From Saprospiraceae bacterium (GTDB lineage Bacteria > Bacteroidota > Bacteroidia > Chitinophagales > Saprospiraceae), in assembly GCA_028282725.1 (NCBI GenBank), contig JANQHF010000120.1, positions 1 through 64,000 on the forward strand: 64,000 nt of DNA. Reading direction: 5' to 3'. Of the stretch, positions 28,057 to 36,024 are shown in pieces (position 1 is the first letter of the stretch; each line of letters begins with the position of its first letter). Both the position numbers and the translations under genes were made by a program. The notes beneath the pieces were generated by a model. It worked only from the letters and a program-made list of their open reading frames with translations, did no database searches and was not told the origin of the DNA.

Positions 28057-31000
28057 TTACTTTTTAGTCCTTGATTGTCCCAATTTCTTCATCCGTCCGT
28101 TTGAAGAGGAAACTTGCGTCTCTATCTGACCGAGTTCATTCAGATAGGAATTTCTAATTTTTTCTATTTGAAGATCCAAATTTTTCTTCGTCCACTTCTT
28201 TGAAGAAACCGGGGGAAGAACGGTCACTTCTACAATAGAGGGTTGCATGAAAGCGGATCCACGTGGCATTACATCATGTGCATTTTTTATTACAATCGGG
28301 ACTACTGGCACCCCTGCTTGCATCGCCAGATGAAAAGCACCTTTTTTGAACGGTCCCAGTTGATAATTGTAACTTCTCGTTCCTTCCGGAGCAATGGCTA
28401 TGGAAGTACCATTTTTCAGAGTGTCTATTGCAGGCTTCATGGCCTCAATGGCTTTCTCACGATTTTTTCGATCTATGAATATTACTCCTGCCATTTTGAA
28501 AATAGGGCCGACGGGAGACTTTTCCAATTCCTTTTTGGCAATGGCAACTACGTCTTTCTTCAAGAGTTTTGCGACGATCAGGAAGTCGGCATTACTCTGG
28601 TGATTAAACAGGAATATAGCCGGTCTTTGAGACCACAAGTATTCCTCACCCCTGACGACTACCGTGAGTCCCGCTATTTTTGTTCCTATATCCCCGACAA
28701 TTCCAATCATCGAATTAACCCCGTCCTTCCAGGATCCTGAACTCAGGCCAGATAACACCCCCATTCCGGCAGCGGGAAATATGGTCCCAAAACTGAATAA
28801 GGTTCGCATAAGACTGGCGATTGCTGTAGGTCTTTTTTCATCATCGAATCGATAAACGGGCCATTCTCTCTGGTAAGCAAGATTTGAAAGTACTCTGTCC
28901 GGATTGACAGGTCTGGGATTTCCGACAAGATCAAGAAGTGGTAAGTCCTCCGCACTGTCCGTGTAAAAATAGCTTTTGGACAAATCCAGATTAAATCGAT
29001 TTGCCAGGTCCTTTGCAGCAATTGATTTTCCTTCACCCCAGCATACGGGCTCAATAATGTTGCCCGTGAAAATACCCTGTGTCACTTCCATCCTGGTGCA
29101 CATGACATGTTCAACACCCAAATCACGGGCTATGGGATTAACCTGGTAAGGGGTAGCTGCAGAAATAATCGCAACTGTGTGACCCATGGACAGATGTGCA
29201 TCAACCAGGGCCCTCGATTCCGGATATATCTCAGAGGCAAGTTCTTTGTAGAAAACCTCCTCTCCTACTTCAATAAATACTTTTTCCTCGACTCCTTTTA
29301 CGCCTTTTGCCCCGATTGCAGCAAGTCCTGCAAAATTCCTATTGCCCATGGCGTATACCATAACACCTCCAAATTGAGAAACGATTTCACTCGTTGTCAT
29401 TCTTCCGCTGAGCAATCTCGATTGAAAGAATTGTTTGGCAGAAAAGCCCCTGATCAATGTCCTGTCCAAATCAAAGAAAGCGCCAATATGGGCTCCCGAT
29501 TCACCACCGATAACCGTTGAGGTCATCACTTCCGTTTTTGACCCCGGCACGACTCTCTGATCAATCGGAACTATCTTTGCTTCCGTCTTTTTGGAAATTA
29601 CGATTTCCTGAAGTTCATGAATGCGACCGTACAGCTCTTTTAGATCATCAATGAATGCCTGGATCTTCTTTGCTTTCCGATTCTCTCGATCGGGAATCAG
29701 ATCCAGGTTACGCGCTAATCGAATGCCATTTATGATTAATGGTTTGGACACAGACTCGATCCTGTGAATTCGACCTTGCCAATGTAATTCATCTCCCAAA
29801 AACATGCAGGTTTCCAGGAGCAATTGATCAGACAGCTTATCTTCGGGATCTACTTCCTGTAATGCACGTCCGACCACCTGGTAAGCCTCAACATACATGG
29901 ATAAGACAGCCTGGGAAACAAGGATGCCCTGGCTGGTCAGTAATTTTCTGATTTGGTCTTTAGATCCATTCAGGATATTTTCCCAATCCGGATCTAAAAA
30001 GCTCAAGTCTTGTTCTATTTCATCAGTGAACAGGGATTTTTTTGAATAAAAGAATTCAAATTTGAATAAGTCCCTGACTCTCATAATCTCATCCCAGAAG
30101 GCATGCTGTCTCTTTGCCTTGGGGACATCAATAATCTTCAACAAGGCCAATTCGATGAAAGCTCCCCGGTATAAGTGATGAGCCGCCATATTGGCATAAT
30201 ACGTGGCCTGCAGAAATTTCCGGGTTACGATCGCATATTTGGCTTTCACTCCTTCGCCAAGTTGTTGGATGATACCTGCATTTTTCAATAAACCAATTGC
30301 ATGTTGAACACTGGAGCCTATCGCTTTTCCCCTGTCTACCAATACATCCGCCCTATGGTTTTCTATTAGCTGCATATAGGCGACAATGTCTGACTCCAGT
30401 TGTCTTTTGGTTAAGGCAAATTTTGAAAGGAGCGTTGTACAGACCAATGAGGCCGTGGTAACCGGTGTAATATTATTGATCGCGTGAATCAATTCAAAGG
30501 CAAAAAGCGGCAAGGTGTATTTTCTTTCTTGTCCGTCGTCTTCATCATCTGGGATTTCGGCATGGACTTCGGCATTCATTTGAACGGGTTCGCCAAACCG
30601 GATAGAAATCTTACCAAAGTTGTTTCCCATCTTACGCATGTAATCCAGAAACCAGAGCAGGCTTTCAGGTTTTTTGTCTTTACCACGTCCCTCCTTTGTC
30701 ATTTCATCCACATCTGGTATCAGGTCATACACCACTGAGACAGGCACATATTTCACTTCCCTGGCAGATTGCTTCTCAGCTTCAACAATATATTTCAGGA
30801 TACCCATTTTAGGCCAAACCAACTTCCCCGTCCTGGAACGTGTCCCTTCTATGGCCCACATGAAGTCTGCTCTGTCATTCACCCTGGAGGCGATGAATTG
30901 TCTTAATGTTGCTTTATAAACAAGATTGTCTTTAAAAGATCGACGTATGAAAATCACACCGGCTTTTCTTCCTAACTCACCTAGTCCCAAAAAAGCCATG

Positions 31001-31359
31001 TTGATGCCGGCAAAAATATGAGGTATGGGCAAGCCGTGGCGGGCAAGTGCAATGGCAAGCACAATCATATCGATGTATGTCTTGTGAGTCATTACGAAAG
31101 CTACCGGATGACGGCGCATGAGACCAGCCAGGGTCTTCATTTCGGCAGGATTCACATCGATGGATTTTTCATAGCCCCTGGACAGGACATACTGGAAAAT
31201 CTCCGTGCTGACCGCATCGATGAAGGTGGACTGCGTACTGTACAATTCCTTCATATATACCTCTGCCTCATCACATGCCTGGGCATATGACAAATTGCTC
31301 TCGGCCGCAATGGCTTTCAGCTTCTTTTTGAAGTCCTTATCCTCTAGCAGGTGGTGCAT
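28057..31359 (-). CDS. PlsB-HAD phosphatase-PlsC trifunctional fusion protein
   Basis: 1100-aa fusion. Residues ~60-300 are a PlsB/GPAT-type acyltransferase with HKTYID (HX4D, His92/Asp97) and EGTRSRTGK (171-179). Residues ~300-610 match the long helical C-terminal part of PlsB-like proteins. Residues ~625-830 are a HAD-IB (SerB-like) phosphatase with FDLDRT (Asp630, Asp632). Residues ~890-1070 are a PlsC-type acyltransferase with NHQSNAD (His920/Asp925) and PEGTRS. Together these could turn glycerol-3-phosphate into phosphatidate and perhaps diacylglycerol. Mycobacteria have the same modules as separate neighbours (PlsB2; HAD-PlsC; WS/DGAT). Here they sit next to WS/DGAT as well. Catalysis by each module is inferred from motifs. 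Confidence 0.9.
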   Translation of the reverse strand: MHHLLEDKDFKKKLKAIAAESNLSYAQACDEAEVYMKELYSTQSTFIDAVSTEIFQYVLSRGYEKSIDVNPAEMKTLAGLMRRHPVAFVMTHKTYIDMIVLAIALARHGLPIPHIFAGINMAFLGLGELGRKAGVIFIRRSFKDNLVYKATLRQFIASRVNDRADFMWAIEGTRSRTGKLVWPKMGILKYIVEAEKQSAREVKYVPVSVVYDLIPDVDEMTKEGRGKDKKPESLLWFLDYMRKMGNNFGKISIRFGEPVQMNAEVHAEIPDDEDDGQERKYTLPLFAFELIHAINNITPVTTASLVCTTLLSKFALTKRQLESDIVAYMQLIENHRADVLVDRGKAIGSSVQHAIGLLKNAGIIQQLGEGVKAKYAIVTRKFLQATYYANMAAHHLYRGAFIELALLKIIDVPKAKRQHAFWDEIMRVRDLFKFEFFYSKKSLFTDEIEQDLSFLDPDWENILNGSKDQIRKLLTSQGILVSQAVLSMYVEAYQVVGRALQEVDPEDKLSDQLLLETCMFLGDELHWQGRIHRIESVSKPLIINGIRLARNLDLIPDRENRKAKKIQAFIDDLKELYGRIHELQEIVISKKTEAKIVPIDQRVVPGSKTEVMTSTVIGGESGAHIGAFFDLDRTLIRGFSAKQFFQSRLLSGRMTTSEIVSQFGGVMVYAMGNRNFAGLAAIGAKGVKGVEEKVFIEVGEEVFYKELASEIYPESRALVDAHLSMGHTVAIISAATPYQVNPIARDLGVEHVMCTRMEVTQGIFTGNIIEPVCWGEGKSIAAKDLANRFNLDLSKSYFYTDSAEDLPLLDLVGNPRPVNPDRVLSNLAYQREWPVYRFDDEKRPTAIASLMRTLFSFGTIFPAAGMGVLSGLSSGSWKDGVNSMIGIVGDIGTKIAGLTVVVRGEEYLWSQRPAIFLFNHQSNADFLIVAKLLKKDVVAIAKKELEKSPVGPIFKMAGVIFIDRKNREKAIEAMKPAIDTLKNGTSIAIAPEGTRSYNYQLGPFKKGAFHLAMQAGVPVVPIVIKNAHDVMPRGSAFMQPSIVEVTVLPPVSSKKWTKKNLDLQIEKIRNSYLNELGQIETQVSSSNGRMKKLGQSRTKK

Positions 31360-31482
31360 CTATCTTACTGATTATGAAATGAATATAAGATATTGACTCA
31401 AAAGTATCTCTCTTGAAGGTAATACTGCAAATCTTGAACCAAGAATGCGGTACAGATCTTTTTGACGAAGACCTCATTTAAC

Positions 31483-31527
31483 CACACATTTGTGTGTTTT
31501 TGAAGAAGGCAAATCGAACTTTATTCG
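31483..31527 (+). promoter_or_regulatory. ACACA-N2-TGTGT palindrome, copy 1, with weak -7-like element
   Basis: CACACATTTGTGTG at 31483-31496 is a perfect palindrome. At the spacing found in copies 2 and 3 there is TTTATTCG (31520-31527), a degraded form of the TCnnTTTG element. It precedes the small ORF and the histidine kinase gene. Likely operator of the response regulator encoded at 33712. Confidence 0.6.
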
Positions 31528-31555
31528 CTTTATGAATGATATATTTTTACAATTG

Positions 31556-31687
31556 ATGGCGGATATTTCATTGTCTTGGAGTAAAAGTGAAGCAATTCAC
31601 TCGAGGACTTTGTCAGAACTTCAGGAAATTTCAAAAGAACTAAAAATATTGGAGGCTGATATCAAAAGAAATTTATCTGTTAACTAA
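31556..31687 (+). CDS. small ORF ahead of the histidine kinase
   Basis: A 43-aa reading frame from ATG 31556 (or 51 aa from ATG 31532, 65 aa from TTG 31490) encoding a hydrophilic, helix-prone peptide with a C-terminal heptad-like run (LSELQEISKELKILEADIKR). No family recognised. If the upstream palindrome and -7 element are used as in the two sister promoters, transcription starts near 31534 and only the ATG at 31556 leaves a normal leader. It lies 90 bp before the kinase start and would be the first gene of the operon. Coding status is uncertain. Confidence 0.4.
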   Translation: MADISLSWSKSEAIHSRTLSELQEISKELKILEADIKRNLSVN

Positions 31688-31777
31688 CACTTCAAAAGAG
31701 GCCATTCTCATATTTCGGATAGATAAATTCAGCAATAATTGTATGTGAAAAAAGTATGTTTCCTAAATTTCGGGATT

Positions 31778-33715
31778 ATGATCTACGATCTGCTTATTAA
31801 AATTTTCAGTGCCATATTCTTGATGTTTCATGCAGTTGCATTTTTTGCAAATGATCAAACTGTAAAAATTGATTCCCTCAAGATAGAATTACAAAGAGCC
31901 ACAGCTCAAGAAGACAAAGCAACTCTATCTGTTCATTTGGCAAGAGAATTTAGGGAACTCTCCATCGATTCATCTTTATTCTATTTCCAGCACGCCACTT
32001 CATTCTTCGACACTTCAGAAGTCACTCCGATTCGAACAGAATATTACTATAACCTTGCAGAAGTCTACCTGATCAGCGGGCAACATCATAAATCATGGGA
32101 AGCTTTGGAGCAAATTTCGGGAAATGAGTTTCGATCAACTGACGAAATATCGAAACCAGATATTCTGGACAAACAGGCGGATGTTAAAATAAGATTGGGA
32201 GAATATGCTGTAGCATCCGAGATTCTCATGGAAGCTCTTCCTCTCTTTGAATCCGGAAATGACAAGGCCGGCCTGGGTGCAGCTTATAATAGTCTAGGTA
32301 CAATTATGCAACGTACGAAAAGACTGAATGAAGCCATCGAGTATTATACACTTGCTCACGAGTCTGCAATTGAGGGGAACGATCTCAGACCGGCACATGG
32401 TTACTTGTCCAATGTGGCTATCGTACATTCTATGCAAAACAATAATCGATTAGCAATCCCCTTGTTCAAGAAAGTCATAGCATTTGCCAAGGATCGAAAA
32501 GAAATAAGAACAGAAGCTCTGGCAAGCGGTAACCTGGGCGTAGTCTACAACGAATTGAATGAGCTCGATTCTGCCGAATTTTATATTTCCAGATCTCTCG
32601 ATTTATTCCAAAAATCAGGACATGGAAGAGGTACTGCCGCAGCCTCAAGCCAATTGTCGGTTATTTACCAGGCCAGAGGGAAATACCAGGAAGTTATCGA
32701 TCTCCTGCTGCCACAATTTGATTTTGTTGAAACACAAAATTTTTCAAATTTTCAAAAGAAGATCGCAGAAAACCTCAGTGTTGCTTATAGGTCTTTGGGC
32801 GACTATCCGAATGCACTAAAATACACCGAAATACTCGGCGAAATTAAAGATTCGACATTCAATAAAGAAATGGTTCAGGCGGTAAATGATGCTCAAATAA
32901 AATATGAAACAGAAAAGAAAGAAGCTGAGATTGAACACCTGAATTTACAAGATCAACTCAATGCAGAAAGGATAGCCCGACAACGATTAGCACTTGGAGG
33001 ATCTGCCATCGGAATCGGTTTATTGTCTTTTTTACTATACAGGCTCAATCACCAAAAAAAGAAATTAGAATCGCAATCTAGGGTTATTGAGAAATCCTTA
33101 GAAGAAAAGGACACCCTTCTCAGAGAAATTCATCACAGAGTCAAGAATAACCTGCAAGTAATTTCTTCTCTCCTTGGTCTGCAATCCCGTAGCCTTGAAG
33201 ACCGGGCAGCAATTGATGCACTTACTCAAAGTAAGGCAAGGGTACAGTCCATGTCACTAATTCATCAGAATCTCTATCAAAAGGACAACCTGACCGGAAT
33301 CAAGATCAAGGATTATTTTGACAAACTTTCCAACAATCTGATCACCACTTATGGCATTTCCCAGGATATAAAGATCAATACAGAAATCGAAGATATGATG
33401 CTGGATGTCGACACTGTCGTGCCCTTAGGTCTCATTCTGAACGAACTGCTGACAAATTCATTGAAATACGCTTTCCAGAATAATCGGGGTTCCATTCAAG
33501 TGGCATTAGCGAGAAATAATGGACAACTTCAATTACAGATCAAAGACGATGGTGTCGGAATTCAAGATGTTGACAAGGTTTTGCAGGGTGAAGGATATGG
33601 ATACGAATTAGTAACTTCCCTTGTGGACAAATTGGAAGGATCCATTGATATCAATTCAGAAGAAGGCACTCAAGTGACCATTGGATTTTCTAACTTCAAA
33701 ATCTTGGACAATTGA
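31778..33715 (+). CDS. TPR-containing sensor histidine kinase (HisKA_2 type)
   Basis: 645 aa from ATG 31778 (a TTG at 31739 would add 13 residues before the signal-like segment [15 protein letters not shown]). Residues ~90-360 are tetratricopeptide repeats ([22 protein letters not shown] and following), followed by a coiled coil, one membrane helix (~404-423), a second coiled coil and a HisKA_2 dimerisation domain with [17 protein letters not shown] (His452/453). A HATPase_c domain follows with [15 protein letters not shown] and DDGVGIQD. The TPR part is probably periplasmic and senses an unknown signal. Its stop overlaps the start of the response regulator gene. Confidence 0.9.
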   Translation: MIYDLLIKIFSAIFLMFHAVAFFANDQTVKIDSLKIELQRATAQEDKATLSVHLAREFRELSIDSSLFYFQHATSFFDTSEVTPIRTEYYYNLAEVYLISGQHHKSWEALEQISGNEFRSTDEISKPDILDKQADVKIRLGEYAVASEILMEALPLFESGNDKAGLGAAYNSLGTIMQRTKRLNEAIEYYTLAHESAIEGNDLRPAHGYLSNVAIVHSMQNNNRLAIPLFKKVIAFAKDRKEIRTEALASGNLGVVYNELNELDSAEFYISRSLDLFQKSGHGRGTAAASSQLSVIYQARGKYQEVIDLLLPQFDFVETQNFSNFQKKIAENLSVAYRSLGDYPNALKYTEILGEIKDSTFNKEMVQAVNDAQIKYETEKKEAEIEHLNLQDQLNAERIARQRLALGGSAIGIGLLSFLLYRLNHQKKKLESQSRVIEKSLEEKDTLLREIHHRVKNNLQVISSLLGLQSRSLEDRAAIDALTQSKARVQSMSLIHQNLYQKDNLTGIKIKDYFDKLSNNLITTYGISQDIKINTEIEDMMLDVDTVVPLGLILNELLTNSLKYAFQNNRGSIQVALARNNGQLQLQIKDDGVGIQDVDKVLQGEGYGYELVTSLVDKLEGSIDINSEEGTQVTIGFSNFKILDN

Positions 33716-34314
33716 AATTGGATGAACTGAATGTGCTGATCGTCGAAGATGAGGCAATCATTGCAACGGATATAAAATCACTGCTGAGAAAACACGGATG
33801 TGGTATTGCGGGGGCTGCTTATTCTGGTAGTAGAGCCTTCGATATACTTGCAAGCTCGAATCCCAATTTTGTAATTCTGGACATATATCTTGGGAACGGT
33901 CCTTCCGGTATTGATGTAGCTGAGGTCATTCATGACAAGTATAAAATCCCATATATCTTTCTAACTTCCTTTTCTGATGAAGAAACCTTGACTGCGGCTC
34001 AAGAGCATGGTCCTTATGGCTACATTGTGAAACCATTCCAGGAACAGACTCTTTTAACAACTATTTCAGTAGCGTGGAATAATTATAAAAAAAGCAAGGA
34101 ATCACATACCTGGGAATTTGAAAATTCGAATTTCCAATTGTCCAACCAGGAGGTAAAAATTTGCAGACTGCTATGTGACGGTCTTTCTTATAAGCAAATT
34201 TGTGCCGAACTTCACATCGCCATGAACACTTTGAAATTTCATGTGAAAAACATCTACACAAAATGCGACGTATCAGGTCGTGCAGAACTCATCCCGCTTT
34301 TCCTGAATAAATAA
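33712..34314 (+). CDS. LuxR/NarL-type response regulator
   Basis: 200-aa regulator. Receiver domain ~5-125 with the acidic pocket VEDEA (Glu12/Asp13), phosphoacceptor Asp57 in VILDIYL, Thr85 and Lys107. NarL/FixJ-type helix-turn-helix ~137-195 ([21 protein letters not shown], then [15 protein letters not shown]). The start is TTG at 33712, which overlaps the kinase stop in a TTGA tetranucleotide; no ATG is available before the receiver. This implies translational coupling with the kinase. It is the best candidate to bind the three ACACA-N2-TGTGT sites around it. Confidence 0.92.
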   Translation: MKLDELNVLIVEDEAIIATDIKSLLRKHGCGIAGAAYSGSRAFDILASSNPNFVILDIYLGNGPSGIDVAEVIHDKYKIPYIFLTSFSDEETLTAAQEHGPYGYIVKPFQEQTLLTTISVAWNNYKKSKESHTWEFENSNFQLSNQEVKICRLLCDGLSYKQICAELHIAMNTLKFHVKNIYTKCDVSGRAELIPLFLNK

Positions 34315-34344
34315 CCCCGCTTTCCTTCTTGAGGTGTAAATACT

Positions 34345-34388
34345 ACACATATGTGTGGCGGATTGCCGGTGATTAATTGATCTTTTTG
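34345..34388 (+). promoter_or_regulatory. ACACA-N2-TGTGT palindrome, copy 2, with -7-like element
   Basis: ACACATATGTGT (34345-34356), preceded by AATACT, followed at a fixed distance by TCTTTTTG (34381-34388), close to the Bacteroidota -7 consensus TAnnTTTG. Transcription would start near 34395, about 12 nt before the ATG at 34407; the palindrome would then be centred near -44, a class-II activator position. Confidence 0.65.
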
Positions 34389-34406
34389 ATAGATAAAACG
34401 AAAATT

Positions 34407-35927
34407 ATGTCAATATCCATTTCACCCAGGGAGTACGAAGTACTGCAACTCATTGCCGACGAATACAACTCCAAAGAAATTGCAGGTCAGCTTTTTATTA
34501 GTGAACATACCGTATTGTCTCATCGTAAAAATTTAATCACCAAGTTGGACGTGCGTAATACAGCGGGTTTAGTCCGGCGGGGTATTGAAACCGGTCTACT
34601 TAAGGTTCAATTCATTCTTCTTTTTATCCCCCTTCTATTCTTTTCTAGTTTGTCAGGCCAAGATCCACATCTTGATGTAGACGGTAGCGTAAAGATCAGG
34701 GGTAGAATAGACATTAGCCGGGCTGACGACAGCACAACTGTCATCCTCGGTACCCATGCAGGAATCGGTCTATTACCTAATACTACAATGAACAATACCT
34801 TCGTCGGATTCAATGCTGGCAGTCTAAATATCGGAGATGGTCAAGGAGGAAATATGGCGGGTGATAATAATTCATTTTTTGGTTCTGAAGCAGGTAAGTT
34901 TAACACTACAGGAGTAGACAATTCATTTTTTGGTTCCGATGCAGGGAGACTGAATTCTACTGGAGGGGACAACTCATTTTTTGGTTCCGATGCCGGAAGA
35001 AATAATTCAACCGGAGAGGACAATTCTTTTTTTGGAAGAGATGCTGGAAGAGATAATACTTCAGGGAGGGATAATTCCTTTTTTGGTTCCGATGCCGGAA
35101 GGAATGGCTATAACGGTTCCCGCAATACTTTTCTTGGCGCGAGTTCAGGTCAAGACTTTTCCATATTCCCGGATTCATTAGACAGAGCCATTGCCATCGG
35201 TCACAATGCCAAAGTAGGATGTCATAAGTGTGCCGTCATCGGGGGTACAGGGCAAGATGCTGTCAGGCTTGGTGTTGGTACCACGTCTCCCGAAACACTT
35301 CTGCACATAGAAAGTAGTGATAACAATGAAGTATTGCTTAGCGATATGGGGAATGTGGTAAGTATCAAAATGCAAACTCGCCCCACCCTATCTGGTCTGA
35401 ATTGGAACATGAAGGCAAAGTCGGAACCAACCGGGGGGAATTCGTCAGATGCAGCAATAATTTTTCAGTATGGCCAGGACTCTCTTTTCAGGATAAAAGG
35501 TGATGGTAATGCCACGCTTGCCGGCACCCTAACTGAAAACAGCGACCGCAGACTAAAGACAAACATTGAGGTATTAACAGGTGTACTTCCACAATTGCTA
35601 CAGCTTCATGGCTATAGCTATGACTGGATGAACAGAAGTAAGTCATACAACCGCCAAATCGGCCTTTTGGCACAAGAGGTCAGTGATGTATTTCCCGAGC
35701 TTATCCAGGAGGATAATAATGGAGTGCTATCCGTGAGTTATACGAGGTTTGTACCCTTACTGATTGAAGGGCTCAGGGAACAGAATGAACGAGCCAAATG
35801 GCAAAAGGAAAACATAAATGCTCTTCTTGAAGAAAACGGCGTACTCAATCTGAGACTGAATCAGCTTGAAAGAACCGTTCATATGCTCTTGGAACAACAG
35901 CCCGCCAAAAAATCTTTTCATAAATAA
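34407..35927 (+). CDS. membrane-tethered LuxR-type HTH protein with extracytoplasmic repeats and S74 self-cleaving domain
   Basis: 506 aa from ATG 34407. Residues ~5-63 are a complete LuxR/NarL helix-turn-helix (ISPREYEVLQLIADEYNSKEIA, ISEHTVLSHRKNLITKL). Residues ~67-83 are one hydrophobic helix (VQFILLFIPLLFFSSL). Residues ~125-240 are 17-residue repeats of the form NSFFGSDAGRxNSTGxD. Residues ~375-500 are an S74 intramolecular-chaperone peptidase with the Ser-Lys dyad SDRRLKTNI (Ser379, Lys384), IGLLAQEVSDVFPELI and a terminal coiled coil. The DNA-binding part would be cytoplasmic and the rest outside. The nearest analogy is eukaryotic MYRF, where an S74-type domain releases a DNA-binding part. 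No receiver domain. A TTG at 34377 could add ten residues. Confidence 0.85.
   Translation: MSISISPREYEVLQLIADEYNSKEIAGQLFISEHTVLSHRKNLITKLDVRNTAGLVRRGIETGLLKVQFILLFIPLLFFSSLSGQDPHLDVDGSVKIRGRIDISRADDSTTVILGTHAGIGLLPNTTMNNTFVGFNAGSLNIGDGQGGNMAGDNNSFFGSEAGKFNTTGVDNSFFGSDAGRLNSTGGDNSFFGSDAGRNNSTGEDNSFFGRDAGRDNTSGRDNSFFGSDAGRNGYNGSRNTFLGASSGQDFSIFPDSLDRAIAIGHNAKVGCHKCAVIGGTGQDAVRLGVGTTSPETLLHIESSDNNEVLLSDMGNVVSIKMQTRPTLSGLNWNMKAKSEPTGGNSSDAAIIFQYGQDSLFRIKGDGNATLAGTLTENSDRRLKTNIEVLTGVLPQLLQLHGYSYDWMNRSKSYNRQIGLLAQEVSDVFPELIQEDNNGVLSVSYTRFVPLLIEGLREQNERAKWQKENINALLEENGVLNLRLNQLERTVHMLLEQQPAKKSFHK
34860..35120 (+). repeat. in-frame 51-bp tandem repeats
   Basis: About five copies of a 51-bp unit (starting near 34862, 34916, 34967, 35018, 35069), each encoding the 17-residue NSFFGSDAGR-type unit. 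The units are highly similar at the DNA level, so copy number may vary by slippage or recombination. Confidence 0.88.
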
Positions 35928-35958
35928 CTGAGCAGGATTATTAGACTTGGTCAATACT

Positions 35959-36002
35959 ACACAGATGTGTGGTGAAAGAGAACAGTCAATACATTCTCTT
36001 TG
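35959..36002 (+). promoter_or_regulatory. ACACA-N2-TGTGT palindrome, copy 3, with -7-like element
   Basis: ACACAGATGTGT (35959-35970), preceded by AATACT and followed by GG exactly as in copy 2, with TCTCTTTG (35995-36002) at the same distance. The DNA behind the element is also alike in both copies (GATnnATAAA). Precedes the secreted 670-aa protein. Confidence 0.65.
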
Positions 36003-36024
36003 ATCTATAAATAAAGTGACTGAT

